DNA of 37,244 nucleotides from a virus, in the IMG/VR virus record IMGVR_UViG_3300025072_000016, positions 1 to 37,244 of that record; one strand, 5' to 3'. Shown here one piece after another: positions 1 through 8,892 of this stretch. A program made the position numbers and the translations under genes. Positions within the stretch are counted from its first letter, which is position 1. Each line of letters opens with the position of its first letter. The notes beneath the pieces are model-generated. The model ran no database searches and was not told the DNA's origin. It was given only the letters and a program-made list of their open reading frames with translations.

Positions 1-246
1 GATGTTTGGGGTGTTAAAAAGGGGACTATAGAGTCGGGGATCAGGTATCTTCGCTCTTATGATTGTATAGTAATACATGAAGACCTTAAGCACCTAATTG
101 CAGAGGCCAAAAACTACAAATACAAATTAGATCCAAAAACGGGGGATGTGCTCCCAATTTTGATTAAAGAGCATGATCACGGCTGGGACGCCATAAGATA
201 CGCCCTTAGTCGATTAATTGCCAAAGGAGCACAGAGTGACTACTAG
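1..246 (+). CDS. Terminase large subunit, C-terminal fragment (5' end outside window)
   Basis: Frame 1 is open from the first base to a TAG at 244-246, giving 81 residues. The end contains HDHGWDAIRYALSRL, which resembles the conserved 'D-A-x-RYAL' tail of phage large terminases of the terminase_6/PBSX type, where the C-terminal nuclease domain cuts concatemeric DNA during packaging. It is followed directly by the portal gene, whose GTG start overlaps its end, and a small terminase lies at the opposite end of the window, both as expected for a packaging module. The ATPase domain is missing, so the family call rests on this tail and the gene order. Confidence 0.8.
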   Translation, partial: DVWGVKKGTIESGIRYLRSYDCIVIHEDLKHLIAEAKNYKYKLDPKTGDVLPILIKEHDHGWDAIRYALSRLIAKGAQSDY

Positions 247-1696
247 AAAGATAGACGACACGGACAAGTGTCCACAACAATCAACAGATAGTTACACAGA
301 TATCAGGTGTGTAAATCCCTATATTGCCCTTGGCGATGCGTATACGGGTAGAGGTGGCTTTCTTCCAGAGGTGAATCGAACAGGTGGAAGAGCGGCAAGA
401 AATTATCTTGTGTACTCAGCCACAGAAAACTTCTTCGTTGATCGCTCAAAGCGTTCTGTGTATGTTAATCACTACAAACCCTCTATTGATTGCAAGGTTG
501 ATCCGGTATTTTCCAAGAAGGCTCCACGTGTTGCAGTAATGGCAGGAGAGACAGAGCTTGAAACTCATCCATACTTAGACTATTCTAAAAATGTTAATGG
601 CTTGGGTATGAATCAATTTTACATGAATCAGAATACTATTAGAGCCTCTCTTCGTGATGAGGTTGCTTTTCTGATTATGGATAAAGATGAAAACGGTGAT
701 ACATATGAGTATATTCAACCAGCGATTACGGTTGATCCTTATAGCATCGAGACAGAGGCAAACGGAAGACTAAGGCAAATAGGCTTCCTTGAGAATTCAA
801 AAGAAGATGATACAATAACAATTAGGAAACTGTGGACCGCTGATTCTCTTACTATTCAGCAGGCTAAAAATATAAACTATTCAGGGCTTGAGTCTGTAAC
901 ATGGGAGTTTGTTGAAGAAACACCTGTACAGATTGGATACATGCCAGTGCTTCCCGTTTTTGCCAATCCAAGAGTAGATGGCACTGATTATCTTCCTTGG
1001 CCTCAGTCTTACGGCATTATGCTAATTTGTTGGAAGATCTTTAATCTAATGAGTGATAGTGATTGGATTATTGCCCGTCAAGCCCATGATATTATGGTGA
1101 TAAAGAACGCCGAAGGAATAGAGGCAGTCAGAGAAGGTGTGACAAACGCTATTGCTGTGAATGATCCTACTGGAAACTCAAGCGGTGCAGATGTAACCCC
1201 TTACTCTCCAAACCCTGACCACGTACCAAACCACCTTGCAAACATTGAGCACTATTATCAAGAATTGAGAAGGGTAGCAGATGAGCACGGCATAAATACG
1301 GCTGAATCATCGGGCCAAGCTGAAAGCGGAATTGCAAAGGCTTTCACTTTCACCGCTCGCAATGAATCAATAAAACGCGTTGAATCTATTGCAAAAGCTA
1401 TTGACGAGTGGCGATATCTCACATGGCAGGAATACAACGGCGTTGGCTCTTGGATTGCTGAGACTGACTATGCAGGAGACTATACCCCTGAAATGAATCC
1501 CACTCTTGATGAACTACAAATAGGTGCTGAGTTTTTCAAGGCTAACGGCGTTGAAGATGGATTTCGTGAAGTTGCAAAAATGCTTGCTAAGAAACTACTC
1601 GGGACTAACAAACTAGCTCTTGACCTTGTAATTGATAACATAGAAAGCAGTGAAGTAATAGATGAACGAAATCCAAAAGTTGGCACTACAGACTAA
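236..1696 (+). CDS. Portal protein
   Basis: This 486-residue protein would form the dodecameric ring at the capsid vertex through which DNA is packaged and to which the tail joins. I place the start at GTG 236 because AAAGGAG lies at 223-229 at good distance; a TTG at 218 in the same frame lacks a ribosome site. The call is by position and size: it follows the terminase and precedes a Mu F-like head protein, the standard order. The C-terminal half has a long helical stretch (AESGIAKAFTFTARNES, about residues 365-385) like the helical stem region of portals of the SPP1/DUF935-like type. No short diagnostic motif is recognised, so the exact portal family is unassigned. Confidence 0.75.
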   Translation: MTTRKIDDTDKCPQQSTDSYTDIRCVNPYIALGDAYTGRGGFLPEVNRTGGRAARNYLVYSATENFFVDRSKRSVYVNHYKPSIDCKVDPVFSKKAPRVAVMAGETELETHPYLDYSKNVNGLGMNQFYMNQNTIRASLRDEVAFLIMDKDENGDTYEYIQPAITVDPYSIETEANGRLRQIGFLENSKEDDTITIRKLWTADSLTIQQAKNINYSGLESVTWEFVEETPVQIGYMPVLPVFANPRVDGTDYLPWPQSYGIMLICWKIFNLMSDSDWIIARQAHDIMVIKNAEGIEAVREGVTNAIAVNDPTGNSSGADVTPYSPNPDHVPNHLANIEHYYQELRRVADEHGINTAESSGQAESGIAKAFTFTARNESIKRVESIAKAIDEWRYLTWQEYNGVGSWIAETDYAGDYTPEMNPTLDELQIGAEFFKANGVEDGFREVAKMLAKKLLGTNKLALDLVIDNIESSEVIDERNPKVGTTD

Positions 1697-2732
1697 ATAC
1701 AATATGGGCCCTTATAATGAGGAGCTCATAAGTATTATCATAGACCTCTTGGAAGAGAATACCCCATCGGTCGCGGTTGATCTTGCGTACAAAGAGGCGG
1801 GCTACCTCTCACATATGGAAGACGTGCTAGTCAATGGGTCAATTAAGGCGTCACAGATAGGGCTTGCTCCTGTTCAGTTGTCGCTCAATCTTAATCTAGC
1901 AAAGAACTACTTTTTATTCACTAAGTTTGATAAGGGCGTTTCTCTCTCTGATACAATACACAGCGGGGAATCTCAAAAGGCTGTAAAGTCTGTACTGAAA
2001 GATTACTTTAAATTTAAAGGTAATGTTACCGACCTCACAAAGCAGATAGGCAAAGTCAACACGGCAAACCCTACTCTTTCAAAAACAGCTCAAGACTTAA
2101 TCAATGAATACAGGCGGGAAGGTTTCGCTTCTAAGGAATCAATAAACGCTCTGAAGAAGTTGCAAAAAAGTCTTGTTAATGGTTCGGGAATAAGGGCAAG
2201 TTATAACAAGTTAATCAAAGCCATAGAAGCAGGTCGAGACATAGAGAAAGCTGTGGGGTATGCAGTAAAGAAAAAAGCGGGTTATATCAACGAGAGAATA
2301 AGCCGTACAGAGATAGCTCGTTCTTATGATATGTCCTTTACAAGAGGAGCACACGAAAGCGGTGCAACTGGCTTTCAGTGGATTCTTTCTGCATCTCATC
2401 CACGGGCTGATATATGCGATTGTTATGCTGAGGCTGATGCTTATGGTATGGGCAAAGGTGTCTATCCTATTGATGCAGGGGCGAGAGTTCCAGCGCACCC
2501 CAATTGCCTATGTAGTAAAACCGCAGTATACCCAGAGAACAAAGGCCGATACTCTCAGGAAAGAGTGAAGAAATACCTCGATGGATTGAGTGAGAAAAAG
2601 AGGGCTCAAATCATAGGGGCAAGCAACTCAGAGAAGAAAAAGAATTATATTAAAGGGTTAGATAAACGAGGTTTTCAGCCTGATGATAAGGCTAATAGAA
2701 TGATCTCAAAATCTGTATTGAAAGAGGGATAA
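1662..2732 (+). CDS. Minor head / head morphogenesis protein, Mu F-like
   Basis: A 356-residue protein with a C-terminal Mu F-like domain (about residues 205-285): ISRTEIARSYDMSFTRGAHE, then WILSASHPRADICDCYAEAD and VPAHPNCLCS. The His-Pro-x-x-D-x-C and PAHPNC motifs typify the phage Mu gpF / SPP1 gp7 family, minor capsid proteins that bind the portal and help start head assembly or DNA ejection. The gene overlaps the portal by 35 bases, so translation is probably coupled; the ribosome site before ATG 1662 is weak and ATG 1704 is an alternative. The next gene is a scaffold-like protein. Confidence 0.85.
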   Translation: MNEIQKLALQTKYNMGPYNEELISIIIDLLEENTPSVAVDLAYKEAGYLSHMEDVLVNGSIKASQIGLAPVQLSLNLNLAKNYFLFTKFDKGVSLSDTIHSGESQKAVKSVLKDYFKFKGNVTDLTKQIGKVNTANPTLSKTAQDLINEYRREGFASKESINALKKLQKSLVNGSGIRASYNKLIKAIEAGRDIEKAVGYAVKKKAGYINERISRTEIARSYDMSFTRGAHESGATGFQWILSASHPRADICDCYAEADAYGMGKGVYPIDAGARVPAHPNCLCSKTAVYPENKGRYSQERVKKYLDGLSEKKRAQIIGASNSEKKKNYIKGLDKRGFQPDDKANRMISKSVLKEG

Positions 2733-2734
2733 TC

Positions 2735-3358
2735 ATGGAAGAAGTAAAAGACGTTTATGTGTACTTGGAGGGCTTAGGAACTCCAGAGGCAACAGCGGCA
2801 AAGGAAGTTCTAAAAGGTCACCATAAATCTATGGCAGATAGAGACGCCGCCGCTCGTATCATGGAAAATACAACCATTCCAAGCCTTAAGAGTCAGATCC
2901 AAGAGGCAGAGCAATCTGTACAGGGGTATGTGGACGGGAACGCTTCAAAAGATTCTCAACTACAGCAAGCCCTTGAAAGTATCAAAGACTTACAAGGCAA
3001 GTTTGACGCCAAAGAGAAGGCAGAGCAAGTACTCACTGAGGAAAACGCTTTTATTAAGACATCAGGCGACATCTTAAGCCAAGCAGAGGCCAACGGTATT
3101 AATCGAAGTGCTTTTGTTGATACGGCAAGCGGTAGAATTAAAGCGGGCACACTTTCTATTGAGGGTGGAGAAGTTAAGATGACCGATGGAGCCACAGAGC
3201 ACAAGGGTGCCGCAGTATGGGAAACTCTCAAGGCAAACAACCCTTGGTTAGTGGCATCTAAAGAGGGCACGGCTTCAAAGGCTCCGAGTGTTGCAGAGCC
3301 AAAAACCGACATCTCAAAGATGGAAGCGGCTGACCTTTTCGCTAGAGAATACAAATAA
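2735..3358 (+). CDS. Probable capsid scaffold protein
   Basis: A 207-residue, highly charged, Ala/Glu/Lys-rich protein predicted to be mostly helical. Residues about 45-105 look like coiled coil (IPSLKSQIQEAEQSV, then LQQALESIKDLQGKFDAKEK). It has no cysteine. Size, composition and position between a Mu F-like head protein and the major capsid gene fit a scaffolding protein of the phage GP20 type, which templates prohead assembly and is then lost. AGAGGG lies just upstream of ATG 2735. The assignment is by context and composition, not by a sequence motif. Confidence 0.65.
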   Translation: MEEVKDVYVYLEGLGTPEATAAKEVLKGHHKSMADRDAAARIMENTTIPSLKSQIQEAEQSVQGYVDGNASKDSQLQQALESIKDLQGKFDAKEKAEQVLTEENAFIKTSGDILSQAEANGINRSAFVDTASGRIKAGTLSIEGGEVKMTDGATEHKGAAVWETLKANNPWLVASKEGTASKAPSVAEPKTDISKMEAADLFAREYK

Positions 3359-3383
3359 ATAAATAAATACAGAATTAAGATAG

Positions 3384-3460
3384 TATATTACTAGAGAGGG
3401 CTACTCAGCTCTCTCTATCGCTTGAGGCGAAAAACTTTAAATATCTGCGGGATGTGCCCG
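3384..3460 (+). promoter_or_regulatory. Capsid-gene promoter-like box and structured leader
   Basis: The 136-base gap before the major capsid gene holds TATATT at 3384-3389 in the context TAGTATATTA, the same -10 context as the early promoters. No good -35 lies 17 bases upstream (AAATAA at 3361-3366). Directly downstream are two inverted repeats: AGAGAGGGCT/AGCTCTCTCT (3393-3416, one mismatch) and CGGG/CCCG (3448-3460). Together they could give a late promoter and a structured 5' leader that stabilises the abundant capsid message. Promoter activity is inferred. Confidence 0.4.
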
Positions 3461-3494
3461 ATTAATTAGAACTATTAATTATGAGGAGCGCAAA

Positions 3495-4388
3495 ATGGCC
3501 GCTTTTACTCTTGCCGAATATAAAATCGGTACCGATGACTTTCGAAAGGCTGGGATTGTTCAAACTTACCTGAATAATGCACCTTTCCTAAACCATATCA
3601 AAAATGAAAATATCACAGGATCAACTATCAAAGTGGTGAGAGAAAAGACTCTTCCTTCTGTTGGTTTTCGTGCTGTAAATGCTGATTGGACTCGTGCCAG
3701 CGGTGAAATCGAAGAGATCTCAGAAGATCTTAAAATCTGTGGTGGCGGTATGACTATCGACCGCTTTGTTTTGAAGACTCAGGGCGCTGGCCGTGCTGGT
3801 GTTGATGAAATGATGCGCGTTAAAGCTATTGCTCGGACAATGTCGGAAACCTTCTTTAAGGGTGACGGTACTGGAAACAGTTTTACTGGGTTGCAGTCTC
3901 GTGTTGCGGCTGGTCAAACGGTAAGCAATGGTACTGCAGGTCTTTCTCTTGGTTCTCTTGATGAAGCTATCGCAGAGCTTGAAGGCGACAACCGTGTGAT
4001 CTACTGTAATACTACTATGTATTCTAAGTTCGCACAGGCTATGAGAAACCCTGCTATTGCTGGTAACATCTACTTTACTCCAGACGAGTTCGGACGTGAA
4101 GCAATGTACTACAATGGTGTGCCAATTATTAAGGCTGGGCGTGACACTTCTGATGCTGAAATTCTTGATTTCTCTGAAACTGGTTCTACGACTTCACTTT
4201 ACTGTGTTTCTCATGACTCCAATGGTGTTATAGGTGCGCAAAACGGTGAGCTAAACTACTTCGACATGGATGGTGGCAAATCAGTTACTTCCAAATATGA
4301 TATCGAATGGTATTGGAATTTCGTACTTCAGCAGGCACGTGCGGCGATTCGTGTTGATGAGATTACTAATGCGGCAATGACAGCTTAA
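3495..4388 (+). CDS. Major capsid protein (HK97-fold type)
   Basis: A 297-residue protein preceded by GAGGAG and a structured leader. The N terminus (AEYKIGTDDFRKAGIVQTYL) leads into a segment rich in beta strands and glycine (SVGFRAVNADWTRASGEIEE), then a helical region (DEMMRVKAIARTMSETFFKG), and a C-terminal GVPIIKAG...VTSKYDIEWYWNF pattern typical of HK97-fold capsids, where a 'G-x-P-I/V' strand and a 'Y-x-x-E-W' end are common. Position after the scaffold-like gene and before small connector genes supports the role. Codon choice is more T-ending than in neighbours, consistent with high expression. Confidence 0.85.
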   Translation: MAAFTLAEYKIGTDDFRKAGIVQTYLNNAPFLNHIKNENITGSTIKVVREKTLPSVGFRAVNADWTRASGEIEEISEDLKICGGGMTIDRFVLKTQGAGRAGVDEMMRVKAIARTMSETFFKGDGTGNSFTGLQSRVAAGQTVSNGTAGLSLGSLDEAIAELEGDNRVIYCNTTMYSKFAQAMRNPAIAGNIYFTPDEFGREAMYYNGVPIIKAGRDTSDAEILDFSETGSTTSLYCVSHDSNGVIGAQNGELNYFDMDGGKSVTSKYDIEWYWNFVLQQARAAIRVDEITNAAMTA

Positions 4389-4397
4389 GGGGATAAC

Positions 4398-4580
4398 ATG
4401 AGCTTGTACAAATTGAAGATAACAAAGGGCAAAGAGGTGAGAGAGACCAGAACGGTTAATCTTGCTCCTTGGCTTGCGGACGGTTGGAAAGTAGATTCTG
4501 AATCATGTGAAGACATGCCAAAGGATAGAAAAGTTTTGATTAATAAAATGATTGAAGCTACTGCAAAACCAGCTAAGTAA
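4398..4580 (+). CDS. Small protein of unknown function (60 aa), head region
   Basis: A 60-residue, Lys/Glu-rich protein with ATG at 4398 and GGGGAT upstream. It begins SLYKLKITKGKEVRETRTV and contains NLAPWLADGWKV, giving a short beta-rich start and a helical end. It lies nine bases after the major capsid gene and before a stable hairpin. Genes here often encode capsid decoration or head-tail adaptor proteins, but nothing in the sequence decides this. Confidence 0.6.
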   Translation: MSLYKLKITKGKEVRETRTVNLAPWLADGWKVDSESCEDMPKDRKVLINKMIEATAKPAK

Positions 4581-4586
4581 TAAAAC

Positions 4587-4604
4587 GGGGGCCTTCGGGC
4601 CCTC
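4587..4604 (+). terminator. Stable hairpin with CTTCGG tetraloop after the capsid genes
   Basis: GGGGGCC, TTCG, GGCCCTC forms a 7-bp stem (one G-U) closed by a very stable C(UUCG)G tetraloop, directly after a stop codon. The downstream bases (AACTTTAAAGAG) are not a U-run, so it may act as an RNA-stabilising 3' end or a partial terminator that sets high capsid expression against the genes after it. Confidence 0.55.
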
Positions 4605-4624
4605 AACTTTAAAGAGGGATAAAC

Positions 4625-4942
4625 GTGAAGACCATAACCTTTCAAAAAACAGCATGTGCAGGACGCCCAGCGGGATTTTTAACACGATGGTACAGAGGTG
4701 AGGTGTATCAACCTTCTCACTACTGTATAGTTGTGTCTTATGAGTTGTATGATAAATTAAAGTACAAGCATACGGCAGGCCCAACAGATCCAGAGACAGG
4801 CCAGCCAACAGACAAAAGAGAGCTTAAAGGCGTTACTTATATCATAGATGTTGCACGACTTAAAGCGGAACATCCAGACTGTGAAACTAAAGCGGTTTAT
4901 ACAGAAGATGAAGCTCTATTAACGGTGGTGAACCTTGGCTAA
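4625..4942 (+). CDS. Unknown protein (105 aa), head-tail region
   Basis: A 105-residue protein starting at GTG 4625 with AGAGGG upstream. It has mixed charge, no signal peptide and no membrane span. The middle carries PTDPETGQPTDKRELKGV, a hydrophilic loop, and it ends in a short beta-like segment. It overlaps the next gene by eight bases. By position it might be a minor head protein; no family is recognised. Confidence 0.6.
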   Translation: MKTITFQKTACAGRPAGFLTRWYRGEVYQPSHYCIVVSYELYDKLKYKHTAGPTDPETGQPTDKRELKGVTYIIDVARLKAEHPDCETKAVYTEDEALLTVVNLG

Positions 4943-6011
4943 TTATACAGTAGGCTCAGGCGGAGACTTTGCCGATCTCGAAACAATAGCAACAGACCCA
5001 ACGGCGAACACTGCTGGTAATACTTGGACGCTTCTTGAAGATATGGCGCCAGTGGCTAATGTCGCGGCAATAGATACAGGTGTAATAGTTATTACAAACG
5101 GTTTTCAGGTTGACACTTCTCAAATCGCTTCAGGTGTTTGTATTACTGGTGGTACATGGGAAAAAGCAATAATCAAACGGTATAACAATACAGCGGCTAC
5201 ATTAATCAGTTCTGCCAATATTGACAACTGTACTGTATACGCACCTCTCCAAGACGCGGCCTGTGTGGGTTGTACTGGCGACGCTAATAGTATTGCTGGC
5301 TTGCTTGGTACTGTGAGCGGTATTGCGGGAAGTAATAACGTGTTTACTGTCAATATAAGCGGAGCTGAAGCGGCATATAAAATTAAAAACAATGCCTATT
5401 ATGTTGATGGGATTAACGACTCTATATCATTTCCCGAGCTAGAGATGACAGAGCTAAACATGTCTGTAAAAATGATCAATACTGGGACATTTGCATTTGT
5501 TTATGACAACAGGGACTCAGTTGGCGGCACATCTTTTGTGCTTGCAAATAATCTTGGCAATTGGCAGTACAGCAACTGCACCTTAGAAGTTGACGGGGTG
5601 CCAGTAGTTAGCGAGGTAACACCTGTAAATTTCTCAGAGGTGGGGCAGGTGCGGATTGCCTCAAGTTCAGGAACTATACCAATTTCTAGATTGATGCGCA
5701 AGGGCACCGATCCTGAATTTTATGCAAATGGATGTCTCAGAAATATAGCAATATCCAACTCGGGTGGAGTTATATCTAGGTATGTGTGCGATGGCGATTG
5801 GTCTACAACTGTACTGACAGACCATGAGGGCACAAACGATGGTACAATCGACGGAGCCACACCAGTACTGACAACAAGCTACACCCCATTAATAGACGGC
5901 TCTCTTTTGCTTCCTGATGGGAGTTATGCAGGAGCGGTAAATCCTTACGGCGTTGACATAGCGAGAAGGCCGATGTATTGGAGAATGCAAGGAAGAAGGG
6001 GGCGAAGATAA
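4935..6011 (+). CDS. Structural protein with beta-helix-like start and LamG-like region
   Basis: A 358-residue protein starting at TTG 4935, overlapping the previous gene. It begins ANYTVGSGGDFADLETI, like the 'YTVGSGGDYATL' start found in beta-helix and pectate-lyase-like phage proteins. Residues about 155-300 (INDSISFPELEMTELNMSV, then VRIASSSGTIPISRLM and CDGDWSTTVLTDHEGTNDG) resemble LamG/concanavalin-like jelly-roll decorations. A head fibre or decoration protein fits, since it lies in the head-connector block and not with the tail fibre. Function is inferred. Confidence 0.6.
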   Translation: MANYTVGSGGDFADLETIATDPTANTAGNTWTLLEDMAPVANVAAIDTGVIVITNGFQVDTSQIASGVCITGGTWEKAIIKRYNNTAATLISSANIDNCTVYAPLQDAACVGCTGDANSIAGLLGTVSGIAGSNNVFTVNISGAEAAYKIKNNAYYVDGINDSISFPELEMTELNMSVKMINTGTFAFVYDNRDSVGGTSFVLANNLGNWQYSNCTLEVDGVPVVSEVTPVNFSEVGQVRIASSSGTIPISRLMRKGTDPEFYANGCLRNIAISNSGGVISRYVCDGDWSTTVLTDHEGTNDGTIDGATPVLTTSYTPLIDGSLLLPDGSYAGAVNPYGVDIARRPMYWRMQGRRGRR

Positions 6012-6012
6012 T

Positions 6013-6414
6013 ATGTATTTAGACCCAAGCTTATTAGACGAAGACGAACACAGCGAATATATAAACGCAACTGAAGATGTTAGTGCATACCTTGGAGCCA
6101 TTGAGCGAGAGGTTAGGCTTATCTATAATGTGAATGGTATAGCTGTGGCTGATATTCCTGTTGATGGTAGTGACTATCTTACTGCTGATGTTGCTATTGC
6201 CTATACTGTAGCCTTTGCAATGTATAAGATCTTTCACGGCTACTGGGGAAAGCGTAAAGGTGAGCGTGATATCTATTTCGATAAAATGCAATCATATTGG
6301 GCTGACGTAACCAGAATACAGGGCATGATTACGCAGGAGAGCCTTAAGGGGCTTGAGGAAGATGGTGAAGTCAAGTGCAAGTATGCAACTGTAAAGAGTG
6401 TTCCAGTTGGCTGA
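6013..6414 (+). CDS. Probable head-tail connector protein
   Basis: A 133-residue, acidic and helical protein (LDEDEHSEYINATEDVSAYL, then TADVAIAYTVAFAMYKIFHGYWG) with an AAGGAAG-type ribosome site. Small helical proteins coded between the capsid gene and the tail tube gene are usually head completion or adaptor proteins of the HK97 gp6 / SPP1 gp15 kind, which extend the portal. The call rests on size, helical content and position. Confidence 0.55.
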   Translation: MYLDPSLLDEDEHSEYINATEDVSAYLGAIEREVRLIYNVNGIAVADIPVDGSDYLTADVAIAYTVAFAMYKIFHGYWGKRKGERDIYFDKMQSYWADVTRIQGMITQESLKGLEEDGEVKCKYATVKSVPVG

Positions 6415-6922
6415 TGCTGTAGAGGTAACAGGCATTGAGGAAATCAGAAGAGCCCTCAAAGCATACGACAAAGGCATAAATAGAGCCTCCGTAAAAGTAT
6501 TACAGAAGTACGGGCCAAAGATTGAGATTGAAGCCAAGGGTGATCATAGATTTAACGTGTCAAGTAAGGCGTCACAGGATAGGCACAGATACCCAGACAG
6601 GAAGCACTACAAGCCAACAGGAAACACAGAGCGATCAATACAGGCTCAGATAAATGTGAGGCGTATGCAATTAAAGTTCTGGATAAACCCCGACATAGTG
6701 ACAAGTGCGGGAAAGTGGAATATAGGATGGATTCAAAACGATGGGTCTAAAGAGCAATATAAAAAAGGTAAAATTTCCCCTCTTGCCTCTTCTTCTGGTG
6801 GTCGTGGAGGTGTTCCACATGATGATTTTATGGGTAAGGCTTGGAGTAAGTTCTTACCAAGAATGCAAGCAGAGATAAACGCAATTCCTCAAACGGTTGC
6901 AAGACAAGTAGGATTACAATGA
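6407..6922 (+). CDS. Probable head-tail joining / minor tail protein, HK97 gp10-like
   Basis: The start is probably TTG 6407 (Met-Ala-Asp...), which has AAAGAG eight bases upstream; GTG 6398 is an alternative. The product is about 171 residues and begins VEVTGIEEIRRALKAYDKGI, like the 'GLDELIKALKKL' start of HK97 gp10-type proteins. A conserved-looking middle (RYPDRKHYKPTGNTERSIQA) and the late GGVPHDDFMGKAW segment also fit that family, whose members help close the head-tail junction. The stop overlaps the next start as ATGA. Confidence 0.65.
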   Translation: MADAVEVTGIEEIRRALKAYDKGINRASVKVLQKYGPKIEIEAKGDHRFNVSSKASQDRHRYPDRKHYKPTGNTERSIQAQINVRRMQLKFWINPDIVTSAGKWNIGWIQNDGSKEQYKKGKISPLASSSGGRGGVPHDDFMGKAWSKFLPRMQAEINAIPQTVARQVGLQ

Positions 6923-7392
6923 GTAAGACAGCTATACATCAAGCTATTTATGATAGAGTTTCAGTGATGACCGTGGCCAATGGGTTTAATTTTGACTGGA
7001 CTTCTATCAAGAGTACTGAGAACGGGGCCAATATAACAAATGGCGTTGTTTTGAGTGCTGACCTAGGCGTTGAGACTGTTCTTGATGGTGGAGTAATGCA
7101 GAATGGATCTTATAAACTACAGTGCCCGATCACTATCAAGGGTTACTCAAAAAAAGGTTCTTCCACCTTAGCAAGTGAAGAGTTCGACCTGCAAGATCAG
7201 AAAAATAAAATGTGTGATGATATCCGGTCAGCCTTTGCATTTTGCTATGCAGCTTTATGCAGTGCAGGCGGTAACTATCTTGAATATATGAACGAATTAG
7301 AACCAGCGGAAACTTTCAAAGAGGACGCTTTTGAAGTAGAGGTAAATTGTGGATATACAGTCAGATTCTTCGCAACAGTATATGACGGTTAA
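6919..7392 (+). CDS. Probable tail completion / tail terminator protein
   Basis: A 157-residue protein starting in an ATGA overlap with the gp10-like gene. It opens with a helix (SKTAIHQAIYDRVSVM) and then alternating strands, and ends in a beta hairpin (VEVNCGYTVRFFATVYDG). Proteins coded between a gp10-like gene and the tail tube gene generally act as tail terminators (lambda gpU / SPP1 gp17 type). No motif confirms it. Confidence 0.55.
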   Translation: MSKTAIHQAIYDRVSVMTVANGFNFDWTSIKSTENGANITNGVVLSADLGVETVLDGGVMQNGSYKLQCPITIKGYSKKGSSTLASEEFDLQDQKNKMCDDIRSAFAFCYAALCSAGGNYLEYMNELEPAETFKEDAFEVEVNCGYTVRFFATVYDG

Positions 7393-7498
7393 AGTAAAGC
7401 CCACTGAGAAAGTGGTTGATAGTCGCGGGGTAGTCCGTGGAGCTGGTACAAAAATTAAGAAGTTAATAAAAAAGAGTGAGGTAAAAAATGAGCTTTGA
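7382..7498 (+). CDS. Small Lys-rich protein (38 aa), overlapping neighbours
   Basis: ATG 7382 opens a 38-codon frame ending at 7498, overlapping the end of the tail completion gene and the start of the tail tube gene. It fills what would otherwise be a 95-base gap. The product is basic (TKIKKLIKKSEVKN). There is no clear ribosome site, so translation would rely on coupling. It may be a chance frame. Confidence 0.4.
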   Translation: MTVKVKPTEKVVDSRGVVRGAGTKIKKLIKKSEVKNEL

Positions 7499-8414
7499 TA
7501 CTAATCGAATACAGGTAACTCTCGGAGTTGAGGCGGTAGCTGGAACGGTTGAAACATTAACGGCATCGGATCAAGATGTATACTGGTACTCATCGGGCCA
7601 AGCCTCATATGATATACCAAAAGAGTCAATTGGCGATCCAGCCATGGGAACCTTTGAAGAGGGTGAGCTTGTTTCAGGTGTTCAGCGCCTTTCTTTTCCT
7701 GATATTATGGCAGACTTTCGCCACTCTGGTGATCCTGCTGTTGCTCCTAAAGTATGGGGCTATCTTGGGGCCTTCGGTATGAAGGTAGACGGGACAACCA
7801 ATAAAAGGCTATACTGGGACGCCACCCCAACGTGTACAACTCTCACAGGTAATCTTAAGACTTACCAGTGTGACGACGCTTTTACGATGGACACTCTTCG
7901 CGGTGGTGTTGGTACTCTTACGATCGGGGCTGATGGCCCTAACTCACAGATTAAATACACCCTTGGGAATCTTACAGGGTTTGCACAGGATGAGACCGCA
8001 GGAAGTGGGCGCTTTGCACTTACTGGCGCTGATACTGGAGCAATCGAAACAATGGCAGATAAAACCTGCACTTTCGGCTCTCAAGTATACGCTGTAGTTA
8101 ATTGGACTTGGGAAATAAACGCAGACATTGCAGGAGAAGCGGCAAACAATGCTCAGGGTGGCGCTAAGATGAAGCACACAGGGCAAAAGGGAACGCTTAA
8201 CGCTCTTTTGATTGCCATTGGGCCTGCAACTGAGTCGCTTATTAATGACAATAAATCTAACCTAACCAAGGACCCCGTGACATTCGCAGGAACTAACATA
8301 GATATTGTTTTTGATAACGTGCAAACAAGCGAAGTAAACAAGGCAGATTCAGAAGGCACTCTTGCTCTTCAGATATCTGCAAAAATGACAGGTATGGATA
8401 TTACTTTAAAATAA
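7488..8414 (+). CDS. Major tail tube protein
   Basis: A 308-residue protein with GTGAGG before ATG 7488. It is rich in Gly, Thr and Asp with alternating strands and few helices. The N-terminal SFDTNRIQVTLGVEAVAGTVE resembles the opening 'G-x-E-x-x-x-G-T' of many siphophage tail tube proteins. It lies directly before the tail assembly chaperone pair and the tape measure gene, the conserved slot for the tube subunit that polymerises around the tape measure. Confidence 0.75.
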   Translation: MSFDTNRIQVTLGVEAVAGTVETLTASDQDVYWYSSGQASYDIPKESIGDPAMGTFEEGELVSGVQRLSFPDIMADFRHSGDPAVAPKVWGYLGAFGMKVDGTTNKRLYWDATPTCTTLTGNLKTYQCDDAFTMDTLRGGVGTLTIGADGPNSQIKYTLGNLTGFAQDETAGSGRFALTGADTGAIETMADKTCTFGSQVYAVVNWTWEINADIAGEAANNAQGGAKMKHTGQKGTLNALLIAIGPATESLINDNKSNLTKDPVTFAGTNIDIVFDNVQTSEVNKADSEGTLALQISAKMTGMDITLK

Positions 8415-8424
8415 GGCGTGAAAA

Positions 8425-8892
8425 ATGACTGAGGGATCAATCGAAATTAAAGAAGACAACAAAGGTGCAAAAGACAGAGACATAACTGTAAACGGTGAGC
8501 CAGTAGTAGTAGAAGTAAACGGGCTCAAGTTTACAATTAAGAACATGGACTACAAAGACAGAAGAAGCCACAGGGCAAAACTTCTCGATACTTTGCCAGA
8601 TGGATTTTTTGAAGCTGTGAAGGAGGAAGGTATTGAAGACCTCAAAGGAGCATCAAAGGAGCAACAGGCAAAAGTAAGCGGTAAGATGTCAATGGTAGAG
8701 AATGCGGTTAAAACTGCGGAGTATACTGAGTACATTGTAAAGAAGTATTGTTCTGGTGTTTCTGCAAAGTCTGGTGATTATTCTATTGATGATATTTTTA
8801 ATAGCATGGATCTTGATGAGTGTATTGATGACGTTTATGATGAGATTCTTTGTTTGTCTGGCCTTCGTGAAAAAGAGGCAAAGGCTTTATAG
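8425..8892 (+). CDS. Tail assembly chaperone, short form (gpG-like)
   Basis: A 155-residue acidic protein with a short beta start (VNGEPVVVEVNGLKFTIKNM) and a helical remainder ending LSGLREKEAKAL. It sits between the tail tube and tape measure genes, the fixed place of the lambda gpG-type chaperone that binds tape measure protein during tail assembly. The stop at 8890-8892 lies inside a second open frame at -1 that runs to 9296. Confidence 0.75.
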   Translation: MTEGSIEIKEDNKGAKDRDITVNGEPVVVEVNGLKFTIKNMDYKDRRSHRAKLLDTLPDGFFEAVKEEGIEDLKGASKEQQAKVSGKMSMVENAVKTAEYTEYIVKKYCSGVSAKSGDYSIDDIFNSMDLDECIDDVYDEILCLSGLREKEAKAL